DNA from: Cloacibacillus evryensis DSM 19522
GTDB lineage: Bacteria > Synergistota > Synergistia > Synergistales > Synergistaceae
Reading direction: 5' to 3'
DNA: 64,000 nucleotides
Assembly (NCBI RefSeq): GCF_000585335.1
Contig: NZ_KK073872.1
Span: 3,153,283 to 3,217,282 of the forward strand
The notes beneath the pieces are model-generated. The model ran no database searches. It was not told the DNA's origin and saw nothing but the letters and a program-made list of their open reading frames with translations. Positions 50,511-59,340 of this stretch are shown piece after piece; position 1 is the first letter of the stretch, and each line of letters starts with the position of its first letter. A program made the position numbers and the translations under genes.

Positions 50511-51059
50511 ATGAACGAAAGCTATACGCTGCATGTCGCGGGGCTCGTGCGCGAACTGAAGAAGGTGAGGATCGCCCCGGACCTCCGCATCGCCTCCTTC
50601 GTCATGCTCGGCGACACCCGGCTCATCGAAAAATGCGCCGACGCGCTCTATGAAAAGATAAAGGGGCTGGGGGATATAAACATGCTCGTCTGTCCCGAGG
50701 CGAAGGGCATACCGCTCACGCACGCCCTCGCTGTGCGTATGGGCGTCGATTACGTCGTCGCGCGCAAGTCGGTCAAGGGATACATGGAACATCCCATCAT
50801 CGCCGAGGTCAAATCGATCACGACCACCGAAAAGCAGGTAATCGTTATCGACGAGTTCGACGCCGCCAAACTCGACGGCAAAAAAGTATGCGTCGTTGAC
50901 GACGTCGTCTCTACCGGCGGCTCGCTGCGTTCGCTGGAAGAGGTGCTCGCAAAGACAGGCTGTACCGTGATCAGCAAAGTCGCCGTACTGCTTGAGGAGG
51001 GCGGCTATTCTAACGACGACCTCATATATCTGGAAAGGCTTCCCATCTTCAAAGATTAG
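50511..51059 (+). CDS. Purine-type phosphoribosyltransferase (adenine PRTase-like)
   Basis: This 182-residue type I phosphoribosyltransferase has the PRPP-binding signature VCVVDDVVSTGGS (about residues 126-138), VCPEAKGIPLTHALA (about 60-74) and VVARKSVKGYM, as in adenine PRTases and the AprT-like paralogues. It would convert an imported base and PRPP to a nucleotide. AAAGGAGG precedes the ATG and it starts 14 bp after the permease stop. Xanthine or orotate specificity cannot be excluded. Confidence 0.88.
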   Translation: MNESYTLHVAGLVRELKKVRIAPDLRIASFVMLGDTRLIEKCADALYEKIKGLGDINMLVCPEAKGIPLTHALAVRMGVDYVVARKSVKGYMEHPIIAEVKSITTTEKQVIVIDEFDAAKLDGKKVCVVDDVVSTGGSLRSLEEVLAKTGCTVISKVAVLLEEGGYSNDDLIYLERLPIFKD

Positions 51060-51083
51060 TAAAACTAACGTTAAAATGGCGCG

Positions 51084-51117
51084 GCCGCCCTATTTTTGAG
51101 GCGGCTTTCGCTTTTTT
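51084..51117 (+). terminator. Terminator after the phosphoribosyltransferase
   Basis: GCCGCC (51084-51089) and GGCGGC (51100-51105) pair around a ten-base loop, followed by TTTCGCTTTTTT. Confidence 0.75.
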
Positions 51118-51159
51118 CTGCTATTATAGTGAAAGGAAAAATCATCCGGGGGTACTTTC

Positions 51160-52092
51160 ATGAATAACATACAACACCTGAGATATGCGGTCGAAGTTGA
51201 AAAGACGGGCTCCATTTCACGGGCGGCGGAAAACTTATTTATGGGACAGCCGCATTTGAGCAAGGCTATCCGCGAACTTGAGGAGGATATGAATATCACC
51301 ATATTCAACCGCACCTCCAAGGGCGTCGTGCCGACGCCGCAGGGGGCGCGCTTCCTTGAATACGCGCGCAACATCCTGGTACAGATAGACGAGCTCGAAT
51401 CGCTTTACAAGCCCTCGGGAGCGCAGACCTTCAGCCTCTCGCTGCCGCGCGCGAGCTATGCCGCCTACGCCTTCACAAAATTCACACAGACCCTTGACGG
51501 GCAGGAGGCCGTAGACCTCAAATACCATGAGACGAACTCGATGCAGACCATAAAAGACGTCAGCGACGGCCGTTTCTGCCTCGGCATCGTGCGCTATCAG
51601 GACGTCCATGAAAAATACTTCCTCTCGGCGCTCGAAGAACGCGGCCTCAAATACGAAGACATTTGGGAATTTGAATACCTCGCGCTGATGTCGCGGAAGC
51701 ATCAGCTCGCGGCCGCCCCGGAGATAAGATACAGCGACCTGCGCCAGTTCACGGAGATCGTCCATGACGACAACTCCGTTCCCGCGATGCCGGTCTCGGA
51801 GGCACGGCTGCTTGCGCAGAAACATGAAAAAAAGAAAAAGATCGCCGTTTACGAACGCGGGATACAGTTCGAGCTGCTGCAGCGGCTGCCCTGTACCTAT
51901 ATCTGGGTCTCCCCGATGCCGCAGGCGGTGCTTGACTGCTTCGACCTTGTGCAGCGCCCCTGCTGCGACGCCGACAACTCCTTCCGTGACATCCTCGTAT
52001 TCCGAAAAAATTACCGTTTCAGCCGCGAGGATATGACCTTCATTGAAAAACTCAAAGAAACCGTTGCGGAAGTTTCCAATAATCTCAGATAA
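51160..52092 (+). CDS. LysR-family transcriptional regulator
   Basis: This 310-residue protein has the LysR winged helix (about residues 1-60: LRYAVEVEKTGSISRAAENLF then QPHLSKAIRELEEDMNITIF) and a substrate-binding domain (about 90-300). GGGGGT precedes the ATG. It lies upstream of and in the same direction as the enoate-reductase gene, 142 bp apart; the 25-bp dyad at 52099 in that gap is a candidate target. Confidence 0.94.
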   Translation: MNNIQHLRYAVEVEKTGSISRAAENLFMGQPHLSKAIRELEEDMNITIFNRTSKGVVPTPQGARFLEYARNILVQIDELESLYKPSGAQTFSLSLPRASYAAYAFTKFTQTLDGQEAVDLKYHETNSMQTIKDVSDGRFCLGIVRYQDVHEKYFLSALEERGLKYEDIWEFEYLALMSRKHQLAAAPEIRYSDLRQFTEIVHDDNSVPAMPVSEARLLAQKHEKKKKIAVYERGIQFELLQRLPCTYIWVSPMPQAVLDCFDLVQRPCCDADNSFRDILVFRKNYRFSREDMTFIEKLKETVAEVSNNLR

Positions 52093-52098
52093 GTAAAC

Positions 52099-52123
52099 TA
52101 TACCGATATTATGATATCGATAT
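52099..52123. repeat. 25-bp dyad element, copy 1 (upstream of the flavoenzyme gene)
   Basis: Reads TATACCGATAT-TATG-ATATCGATAT and contains the dyad CGATAT/ATATCG. It equals copy 2 at 54421-54445 at 21 of 25 positions; the four differences are confined to the central spacer. Conservation of both arms with a free centre is typical of a protein-binding site. Confidence 0.75.
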
Positions 52124-52234
52124 ACTTCAATTAGTACCTGCCATTTGTGAAAGATATGAATTAATATTCACTCCGTAGGGTAGGAAATTACGGGGCATAA
52201 TGGCCCCTATCCGCACTAAAGGGAGTGAATGAAG

Positions 52235-54208
52235 ATGAAATATCCGAAATTGTTTGAACCGGGAAAAATCGGAAATCTCACCGTTAAGAACCGCATCGTC
52301 ATGGCGCCGCTGGCAATGGGCGCCGCCGAAAAGGACCAGACCATAGGGCCGGCCTTTCTCGCCTATTTGCTGGAGCGCGCCAGGGGCGGCGTGGGAATGA
52401 TCGTACTCGAAAACACCCGCGTCGACGATCAGCACGGCGTCGCCGCCGAATGTCAGGCAAGCGTAGCTCGCGACGAACATATCGCCCCGCTCGCGGCGGC
52501 CGCCGAGGCGCTGCACAAGGAGGGCGTGGTCTTCTTTACCCAGCTCCACCACCCCGGACGCGAGACCTTTTCAAACCTCAACGTCAGCGAGCCGGTGTGG
52601 TCGTCATCCCCGCGTCCCTGCGGAGTATGTCAGCAGGAGACCCACGAGATGACGACGGAAGAGGTGGAAGAGGTGATCGCGAAGTTCACCGCGGGAGCCG
52701 TCCGCTCACAGAAGGCGGGCTGCGACGGTGTGGAACTCCACGGCGCGCACGGATATCTCATCAGCCAATTCCTCAGCCCTTATACAAACCGCCGCGGCGA
52801 CCGCTTTGGCGGCAGCTTTGAAAAGCGTTTCAACTTTGTAAAAGAGATCACCGAAGGCATTCAAAAGGCCTGTGGCAAAGACTTTCCTATCGGCATCCGC
52901 CTCACGGTCGATGAATTGCTCGCGCCAAACGGCGTGCAGGAATACCTTACGCTCGAAGAGGGCATAAAGGTCTGCCAGGCCTGCGAGAAACTCGGCATGG
53001 CCTACATCAACGTCTCCAACGGGATCTATGAATCATTCAACTCGCTCTCCGAACCGATGACCTATCCGCAGGGCTGCCGCAGCGAGAGGATACGCGCCGT
53101 AAAAGAAAAAGTCGGCATCCCCGTCATTGCCGTCAACATGGTCAAAGAACCCTGGTTTGCGGAAAAGATGCTCGAAGAGGGGCTTGTAGACTTCGTCGGC
53201 CTCGGACGCGCCGTCGTCGCCGACCCAGAGTGGGCGACGAAGGCCTTTGAGGGGCGCGAGGGCGAGATCAACCGCTGCATCTCCTGTACCTTCTGCTTCG
53301 AGACCCTCGTCTCCGACACCATCGCGGGCAAAGGCCCCGTCAAATGCGCGGTCAATCCGCGCGCGGCGCGCGAGACGCTCTATCCCGAATTTAAAAAGGA
53401 CGGCGAGGGGCGCACTGTCGCCGTCGTCGGCGCCGGCCCCGCGGGGCTCGAAGCGGCGCGTGTGCTCGCCGAACGCGGCTTTGCCCCCGTGATCTTTGAA
53501 AAAGAGGAAAAACCCGGCGGTCAGATCAACATCGCCGACAAGCCGCCGCATAAAGAAAAAATCGACTGGATCGTCGAATATGAGCTCAAGCAGCTCGCGA
53601 TGAAGGGAATATCCGTCAAAACCGGAACAGAGGCGACCCCGGAAAGCGTCAAAGCCATCGCCCCTTACGCGGTGATGATCGCGACGGGCGCGGAATCCAT
53701 CCGCCCACAGTCGATAAAGGGCGTCAACAACGCCAACGTGCTGACGGTCGACGAGGCGCTTCTCGGCAAACCGGAGATCAGCGGCAAAAAGGTACTGCTG
53801 ATCGGTTCCGGCGCCACGGGACTCGAGACGGCGGAATTCCTCTGCTCGCAGGGCAACGACGTGACGGTGGCGGAGATGCTCGACGCGATCGGCAAGGGCG
53901 TCTACGTGCAGCATTACCTTGACGCGATGGACAAACTCTCGCGCTACGACGTCAAATACCTGCCAGGCCACAAGCTGACGGAGATCACGGAAGAGGGTGC
54001 GGTGCTCGAAGACCTCAAGGAAAATAAGAACGTCGCCATAGCGGCGGACTACATAGTCCTCTCGCTCGGCGTCAGGTCAGTCAACACCCTTGAGGCCGAA
54101 TGCAAAAAATTCTGCGGCAAGACCTTCGCCGTCGGAGACGCCAGCAAACCCGGGCGCGTCGAATCGGCGGTACGCGAAGGCTTTGAAGCCGCCTGGAACC
54201 TCAAATAG
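52235..54208 (+). CDS. Enoate reductase-like NADH:flavin oxidoreductase (2,4-dienoyl-CoA reductase type)
   Basis: This 657-residue flavoprotein has an FMN-binding TIM barrel of the Old Yellow Enzyme family (about 1-345, with RIVMAPLAMGAAEK, LHHPGRETF, GVELHGAHGYLISQFLSP), a [4Fe-4S] site C348-X2-C351-X2-C354-X16-C371, and an FAD/NAD(P) domain (VAVVGAGPAGLEAARVL near 393 and LLIGSGATGLETAEFL near 520). It reduces activated C=C bonds with NADH. The start at 52235 follows GGGAGTG; an ATG at 52229 is too close to that site. The same architecture occurs in trimethylamine dehydrogenase and bile acid or cinnamate reductases, so the substrate is open. Confidence 0.92.
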   Translation: MKYPKLFEPGKIGNLTVKNRIVMAPLAMGAAEKDQTIGPAFLAYLLERARGGVGMIVLENTRVDDQHGVAAECQASVARDEHIAPLAAAAEALHKEGVVFFTQLHHPGRETFSNLNVSEPVWSSSPRPCGVCQQETHEMTTEEVEEVIAKFTAGAVRSQKAGCDGVELHGAHGYLISQFLSPYTNRRGDRFGGSFEKRFNFVKEITEGIQKACGKDFPIGIRLTVDELLAPNGVQEYLTLEEGIKVCQACEKLGMAYINVSNGIYESFNSLSEPMTYPQGCRSERIRAVKEKVGIPVIAVNMVKEPWFAEKMLEEGLVDFVGLGRAVVADPEWATKAFEGREGEINRCISCTFCFETLVSDTIAGKGPVKCAVNPRAARETLYPEFKKDGEGRTVAVVGAGPAGLEAARVLAERGFAPVIFEKEEKPGGQINIADKPPHKEKIDWIVEYELKQLAMKGISVKTGTEATPESVKAIAPYAVMIATGAESIRPQSIKGVNNANVLTVDEALLGKPEISGKKVLLIGSGATGLETAEFLCSQGNDVTVAEMLDAIGKGVYVQHYLDAMDKLSRYDVKYLPGHKLTEITEEGAVLEDLKENKNVAIAADYIVLSLGVRSVNTLEAECKKFCGKTFAVGDASKPGRVESAVREGFEAAWNLK

Positions 54209-54238
54209 ACCGCCAAGCCACATACCCATAAAAACCTC

Positions 54239-54281
54239 AAGCCCCCTGACGAAGCGTCAACACCGTCAGGGGGGCTTCATA
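54239..54281 (+). terminator. Terminator after the enoate reductase-like gene
   Basis: AAGCCCCCTGACG (54239-54251) and CGTCAGGGGGGCTT (54264-54277) form a very stable stem. The tail is CATATAT rather than a T-run. Confidence 0.75.
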
Positions 54282-54569
54282 TATCGGCCTTGCGGGCGGA
54301 CCGGCACGAAAGCCCCCGCCAGAGTCCCGGAGCTCCAGATCGCGGTATCCATGGAGCGCCCTCACGCGGCGACATCGATCGGCGGGACGCCTCTCCCTCG
54401 TCGCCGTGTTATCGCCCCGATATACCGATATCGTTATATCGATATTCAAAATACGTATCTACCAGATTTAGAGGAACCATACTAGAATATCATTGTACAC
54501 AGAGTTCCGGTCCACACACCGGATTGTTAAGATAGATGCCCCTTCATTTCAACCTCTACAAAACCCCTC
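54282..54569. other. Intergenic region
   Basis: This stretch contains the second copy of the 25-bp dyad at 54421-54445 and no supportable gene. Short open frames on both strands lack ribosome-binding sites. Confidence 0.4.
54421..54445. repeat. 25-bp dyad element, copy 2 (downstream of the flavoenzyme gene)
   Basis: Reads TATACCGATAT-CGTT-ATATCGATAT. It has the same arms as the copy at 52099-52123 and a different 4-base centre, and lies 212 bp after the flavoenzyme stop. Confidence 0.75.
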
Positions 54570-54596
54570 AAAGCCCTCCTGACGCGGGAGGGCTTT
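54570..54596. terminator. Hairpin between the flavoenzyme region and the AlbA-domain gene
   Basis: AAAGCCCTCC (54570-54579) and GGAGGGCTTT (54587-54596) form a perfect 10-bp stem with a seven-base loop. Short T-runs lie on both sides, so it may end transcription in either direction, including that of the AlbA-domain gene on the minus strand. Confidence 0.65.
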
Positions 54597-54661
54597 ACCC
54601 TTTCACCTTATGTGCCACTATAGCCCGTGATTTATTTTATTAGACGGCAATCTTTTACAAT

Positions 54662-56158
54662 TCAGTCCGTCCCCGCTAAAATATATACCCTTGATTTTCT
54701 TTCTCCGCGCTCCGCAAGCAGACCTTCCATGACCATTTCATTCAGAAGGCGTTTCGTCGTAGATTCAGCAAGGGCCAGCGCTTCGCGCGCCTCTTTATTG
54801 GATATGCTCCCGTTGTCTTTAACATAGGCGAGAACAAGCTCCTGCCTGCCGGTTTTTTTCTTTGCAATTTTATCGGCTTTTTTTATCGGCTTTTTATCGG
54901 CTTTTTTTATCGGCTTTTTATCGGCTTTTTTTATCGGCTTTTTATCGCCTCGGCGATATAGATTCACTCGAAAGGTTTCGCCTATCTCTGAAAATTCCGG
55001 CTCCGGCAGCCCGTGTTCCGCGGCGCGCTTCAAAATGCGGGGGAGCCCCGTGCCCCATTCCTCGATCAGCTCCATCCGGCTGAATATCTCCGCGATCGCG
55101 CGATTTCTGATCTTAGACCGACCGTTGATAGCTTCTTCCAGCGTCAGCCCGCCGTAAAGCATTCCCGGAGAGGTGACTTCCAGCCGGTCGTCGTAAATTG
55201 CCACCTGAACGTAAGAATCGTCCATATAATTCCTATGACAGACGGCGTTGGTAATCATCTCACGTATCGCGCCGACAGGAAGCTCATAACGCTCTTTTCT
55301 TATCAGTCCGTCGATCTCCACGCTCTGATTAATGTGTCGAAGCACGAATTGATACGCAGCCTCTATCTGTTCATATAACGGCCCTGAATATTCCTTTTTA
55401 TCAATAAAAATATCTCTGTCCATTCCTTTGAATAACGCGCACTGTATCTTAGAGAACCGAAAATAATCGCTCGTCAGCAATACAAACGCGTTACTGGCCA
55501 GTACCTTTTTATCCACTTTTTTGATTACCTTCCAGCTTAGCAGTTGCTCAATAGTGACTAGAGGAATATCCATTTTTTCTTCTTTAGAGGAGACAGCGGC
55601 CCGCATGTAGGTATACATATCATTACACAACTTATCCACCGCGCCTCCAGTAACCTGGTACCCGATGCACGCTAATTCATCCCAAGATACATTGGCACCC
55701 TCCATTTCTAATTCCCTGACTTTAGATGCATCGGCAAGCCTGGACGTCCCCGCTACTCTGACATAAGTTCCGTTTTCTTTTCCTGCCGCTTTCAGGTAAT
55801 AAGGACGGTTTGCTCCCGGATAAATTTCTATTACGACGATGCTCTTGCCATCGACCGTCTGAAAAGTGATATCGGGTATGATTTGAGGCATACAACAGTC
55901 AGAAATCGCATTGGCTACGCTGTCCATAATTTGGAAGACTGATTCTTTGTCTACACCTACCACTGTACCGCTTTCGTCATCGATTCCAATGATAAGTTTT
56001 CCGCCGCCTGTATTGGCAAAAGCGATGACCGTCTTCACGTACCGCTCGCTTTTCTTAGGGAGTTCGGACTTAAACTCGATATTTTTTGACTCTCCGTGAA
56101 AAAATTCTTTGAAACTCAGCTTCCCCACCTCACTCGTATCCATATCTCCGCTTTTCAT
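54662..56158 (-). CDS. AlbA_2 (Schlafen-like) / GHKL ATP-binding transcriptional regulator-like protein
   Basis: This 498-residue protein has an N-terminal AlbA_2 domain (about 15-130; ESKNIEFKSELPK and ANTGGGKLIIGIDDESG), a central GHKL-type ATPase-like region (about 310-400, ending EEWGTGLPRIL), a linker with the octapeptide KKPIKKAD repeated three times, and a C-terminal winged helix (about 450-498). Proteins of this build are often listed as DNA-binding or helicase-like regulators and sometimes lie in defence regions. The start at 56158 overlaps the glycosyltransferase stop (ATGA); MDTSEVG at 56143 is an alternative with a GGAG two bases away. Confidence 0.85.
   Translation of the reverse strand: MKSGDMDTSEVGKLSFKEFFHGESKNIEFKSELPKKSERYVKTVIAFANTGGGKLIIGIDDESGTVVGVDKESVFQIMDSVANAISDCCMPQIIPDITFQTVDGKSIVVIEIYPGANRPYYLKAAGKENGTYVRVAGTSRLADASKVRELEMEGANVSWDELACIGYQVTGGAVDKLCNDMYTYMRAAVSSKEEKMDIPLVTIEQLLSWKVIKKVDKKVLASNAFVLLTSDYFRFSKIQCALFKGMDRDIFIDKKEYSGPLYEQIEAAYQFVLRHINQSVEIDGLIRKERYELPVGAIREMITNAVCHRNYMDDSYVQVAIYDDRLEVTSPGMLYGGLTLEEAINGRSKIRNRAIAEIFSRMELIEEWGTGLPRILKRAAEHGLPEPEFSEIGETFRVNLYRRGDKKPIKKADKKPIKKADKKPIKKADKIAKKKTGRQELVLAYVKDNGSISNKEAREALALAESTTKRLLNEMVMEGLLAERGERKSRVYILAGTD
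54866..54947. repeat. ~24-bp tandem repeat within the AlbA-domain gene
   Basis: About three copies of a 24-bp unit made of two ATCGGC segments joined by runs of five and seven T. It encodes three KKPIKKAD octapeptides on the minus strand. Unit length is a multiple of three, so changes in copy number keep the frame. Confidence 0.85.
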
Positions 56159-57264
56159 TCTTCGCCGGCAATTCTTGCGATTATCTCGTCCGCGGCTTCC
56201 GGCCTGGCCAGTTGCTTCGCGGCCTCGCGCATCTTCTGCGCGGACTCTCCGGAAAAGAGCGCGTCGACGCTTTCGGCGGCGCGGGAGGGGCGCGGGAGGG
56301 ACCAGGCGGCGCCGTTTGCCGTCAGATAGGCCATGTTCAGCTCCTCCTGTCCCGGCACGGGGTCGATGAGCAGCATCGGCAGCCCCGCGCAGAGCGCCTC
56401 GGAGGCGGAGAGGCCTCCCGGCTTCATCACCGCGGCGTCGGCGGCGGCGTAGTAGTCCTCCATATTGGAGACGAAGCCCTCTATTCTTACGTTGTCTTTG
56501 TAGCGGAAGTATCCCTTCATCCGGCCAAGCAATCTGTGGTTGCCGCCGCAAATGACGACGACGCGCAGTTCGCGGCGGGCGGAGAGGGATCTCGCGGCCT
56601 CGAAGACGGAGCCCGCGCCGATGCCGCCGCCGCTCACGAGGATCACCCGCTCGTCCCGCGGCAGGCCGAGCCTTGCCCGCGCCGCCTCCTTTGAGGGAAT
56701 GGCTTTGAATTTCCGCGCGATGGGCACTCCGGGATCGCTCACGTTGTATATGTTTTCCGCGAAACGCTGCCGCATCGCGCGCGGGCTGCCCGCGAAGGAC
56801 CAGGCGAATTCCGCGCTGCGCTGGAAGCGGTGGCTTTCAAAGTCGGTGTCGGCGCAGTACACGGGGATATGTCCGCGTTCCATTTTCGCCAGCTCGGCGG
56901 CGCCAAAGTAGTGTGTGAAGACCGCCGCCTCGGTCCCGTTCGCGGCGAAGAGGTTCTTCAGCCGCGGCAGGTAAAGGCGGCAGAGCTTTTCGTGTACCCA
57001 TTCAAAGGCGGACGACTGCGCTCCGGGGCGGTCCGAGCCCCAGTAGAAGGCCCCCCACAGCCACGGCGCGCGGCGCGCCATCGCGACGTATCCCTCCGAG
57101 ACGGTGTATTTGAGCCACGCGGGGATGATATCCAGAACGTCGCAGCAGACGACGCGCCCCTGTGGGTTGTAGGCGAGAAAGGCCTCGCAGAGGGCGAAGG
57201 CCGCCGTCCGGTGGCCCGTTCCCTCCGAGGCGTATATCACCGCGAGAGAGTTTAATTTTTTCAT
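56155..57264 (-). CDS. GT28-family glycosyltransferase (MGDG synthase-like)
   Basis: This 369-residue protein has the MGDG-synthase N-terminal motif SEGTGHRTAAFAL and a GT28-type C-terminal domain with LVSGGGIGAGSV and a nucleotide-sugar region MKPGGLSASEALCAGLPMLLIDPVPGQEELN, read in two halves. Members make glycolipids from diacylglycerol, or act like MurG. It starts four bases inside the DHH gene (ATGA) and ends four bases inside the next gene. A diglycosyl or monoglycosyl membrane lipid role is plausible. Confidence 0.88.
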   Translation of the reverse strand: MKKLNSLAVIYASEGTGHRTAAFALCEAFLAYNPQGRVVCCDVLDIIPAWLKYTVSEGYVAMARRAPWLWGAFYWGSDRPGAQSSAFEWVHEKLCRLYLPRLKNLFAANGTEAAVFTHYFGAAELAKMERGHIPVYCADTDFESHRFQRSAEFAWSFAGSPRAMRQRFAENIYNVSDPGVPIARKFKAIPSKEAARARLGLPRDERVILVSGGGIGAGSVFEAARSLSARRELRVVVICGGNHRLLGRMKGYFRYKDNVRIEGFVSNMEDYYAAADAAVMKPGGLSASEALCAGLPMLLIDPVPGQEELNMAYLTANGAAWSLPRPSRAAESVDALFSGESAQKMREAAKQLARPEAADEIIARIAGEE

Positions 57265-58259
57265 GCAAGCCCTTTAAACAGATCGCCGAGAGTCACCTTC
57301 GGCGCGGCGTTGCGCTCCTTCTCGACACGTATCGCCGCGAGAATGGAGTCCCGCATCTGCTCCTGCGTATAGTTGCGCGGGAAGTAGAGCGCCGAGGCGT
57401 CTCCGTGGCCGCCGCCGCGGATCTTCTTACCGTCCTTCAGCAGCGCGAGCACCCTGCCCGCGAGACCGTCGCGGCTGCGCATCGAGACCGCCCAGTCGCC
57501 GCCGAGCCGTCTCGCGGCCACTGCGGCCACCTCCGGCGGGTTGTCGTCGCGGTCGAGGATGAGGCCGCAGAAATCGGAGACGTCGCCGTATTCCAGCACG
57601 CCGTCGCAGACGAAGGCCAGCTCGCCGCCGGAACGCCAGATATGCTCCTTCGCCTGCGCAAAGCGAGCCTCCTGCCGCTCCGTGAACTCCTCCGCGCCAG
57701 CCAGCTCCGCCGGTGAAAGCTCCGCGCGCGGATTATCCATCAGCCGCGCCAGCATCCCCCACTGGCCGCACATCGTGACGAGCGCCTGCCAGAGGCGGCT
57801 CTCCGGCATCTGCCCGAGCCAGAGGTCGCGGTCGTTGGCGATCTTCACCGTCGGCTCAAGCTCCGCCAATATCCGCTGAGTGCGCTCGTCCTTCGCGTTT
57901 TCGCGCAGCCACCGCCAGTAGACGAGGGCCCCGCAGTAATTCGTATCGATGACGGCCCATTTGCGGTTGCCGTATCTCTCGAAGGTGCTCTTATGGTGGT
58001 CGAAGAGGAACGGGCGGCGGGAATCGTTCCACAGCTTGTCTATCTCGTCCACCGTCTGCTCCCGCTGGCAGAAGAGGTCCAGCACGAGCGGCTCCTGACC
58101 GGCGGCGAGCGTCTCAAGGATCAGCATGTCCACGTCGCCGTAGCCGGTAAGCGATATGCGCACGAGGCGGTCGTGATGGTTGACATGCCAGGCGAGCGCC
58201 GCCGCCGCGACGCCGTCGAGATCCGTATGGCTGATTATATGAAGAAGAGGTTTATCCAT
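57261..58259 (-). CDS. DHH/DHHA1-family phosphoesterase
   Basis: This 332-residue protein has the DHH motifs ISHTDLDGVAAA (about residues 9-20), FDHHKSTF and the DHHA1 substrate motif KIRGGGHGDASA near the C-terminus. Such proteins hydrolyse oligoribonucleotides, cyclic dinucleotides or polyphosphates with manganese. The ATG at 58259 has GGAGG upstream; an ATG at 58283 lies before that site. It heads an overlapping three-gene operon. Confidence 0.9.
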   Translation of the reverse strand: MDKPLLHIISHTDLDGVAAAALAWHVNHHDRLVRISLTGYGDVDMLILETLAAGQEPLVLDLFCQREQTVDEIDKLWNDSRRPFLFDHHKSTFERYGNRKWAVIDTNYCGALVYWRWLRENAKDERTQRILAELEPTVKIANDRDLWLGQMPESRLWQALVTMCGQWGMLARLMDNPRAELSPAELAGAEEFTERQEARFAQAKEHIWRSGGELAFVCDGVLEYGDVSDFCGLILDRDDNPPEVAAVAARRLGGDWAVSMRSRDGLAGRVLALLKDGKKIRGGGHGDASALYFPRNYTQEQMRDSILAAIRVEKERNAAPKVTLGDLFKGLA

Positions 58260-58404
58260 TGTAATTCCTCCGATTTTTGTCAATAATATATCTCACAAAG
58301 AGGCTGATGTAAATTAAAAATACCGTAATAAATATCAGCGCGACAACACGGGAACGGCGGCGAAAAAACACCGGCGTTTGATCAAGGCAGAGAGGGGCAG
58401 ACAA

Positions 58405-59340
58405 ATGAAAAAGGCCGTCATAGATATCGGGACGAATTCGGTGAAGCTGACCGTCGGGGAACGTTCCCGCGAGCAGGGGATAAAAATATTGTTCGACGTC
58501 AACGTGATAACCAAACTCGGCGAGGGGATGCAAGAGAGCGGGACGCTCTCGCGGGAGGCGATGGCGCGCACGACGCAGGCCGTCGTCAAGTTCGCGGATT
58601 TCGCGCGCTCGCAGGGGGCGGAAGAGACGGTCTGCGTCGGCACGATGGCGCTGCGCACGGCGAAAAACGCCGCGGACTTCTTAAAAATGGTGCGCGAAGC
58701 GGGCGGACCGGAGGTGCGGGTCATCTCCGGCGAGGAAGAGGCGGCTCTCTCCGGCCGCGCGATGCTGAACAGCATCGAAGGCGCGGCGCGCGGCGAGGTG
58801 CTGATCTTCGACACCGGCGGCGGCAGCACGGAATTTACCCGCGTTAATAACGGCGCGCTGGAAAGCCCGGTCAGCGTGCCGGTGGGCGCGGTGACGCTGA
58901 CGGACGAAAACTTCAAAAGCTCTCCCGCCGATCCGCGGAAGGTCTGCGCCGTCGTCGCGGAGCTTGCCAAAAGATTCTCCGAAGAGGGGCTCCGACCCGG
59001 CGCGGCAATGATGATCGGCGCGGGCGGCAACGTCACCGCGATGGCATCTGTCGCCGCGGGCCTCGACGAATACGACCCCAACAAAATACACGGCAGCCGC
59101 CTCTCCCTGGAAGAGGTGATGCGCCAGACGGCGCTCTACGCGAAATGCACGGGAGACGAGCGCCGCGCGATAAGGGGGCTCTCGCCGAAGCGCGCCGACA
59201 TCATCCTCGGCGGCGCCTGCATAATCCTCGCCGCGATGGAGGCGGCGGGAGCCAAAGAGATCACCGTCAGCGACAGGAGCCTGCGCCACGAACTGCTGCG
59301 GCGGATATGCGAGGGACAGCCGGCGGAAGAGCGGCCTTAA
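58405..59340 (+). CDS. Ppx/GppA-family phosphatase
   Basis: This 311-residue protein has the actin-like ATPase-fold motifs AVIDIGTNSVKLTVG and LIFDTGGGSTEFTR, and GAGGNVTAMASVAAG. It is the short form without the HD domain and would hydrolyse polyphosphate or guanosine pentaphosphate. GAGAGGGG precedes the start. It is divergent from the DHH gene by about 145 bp. Confidence 0.92.
   Translation: MKKAVIDIGTNSVKLTVGERSREQGIKILFDVNVITKLGEGMQESGTLSREAMARTTQAVVKFADFARSQGAEETVCVGTMALRTAKNAADFLKMVREAGGPEVRVISGEEEAALSGRAMLNSIEGAARGEVLIFDTGGGSTEFTRVNNGALESPVSVPVGAVTLTDENFKSSPADPRKVCAVVAELAKRFSEEGLRPGAAMMIGAGGNVTAMASVAAGLDEYDPNKIHGSRLSLEEVMRQTALYAKCTGDERRAIRGLSPKRADIILGGACIILAAMEAAGAKEITVSDRSLRHELLRRICEGQPAEERP

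Noticed and set aside
54237-54535. Short open frames on both strands after the enoate reductase gene
   Set aside because: They cross the terminator and dyad element and have no translation signals.
54866-54947. Regular T-rich repeats suggesting a CRISPR array
   Set aside because: Unit and spacer lengths are wrong, there are no unique spacers and the repeat is in frame inside a coding gene.
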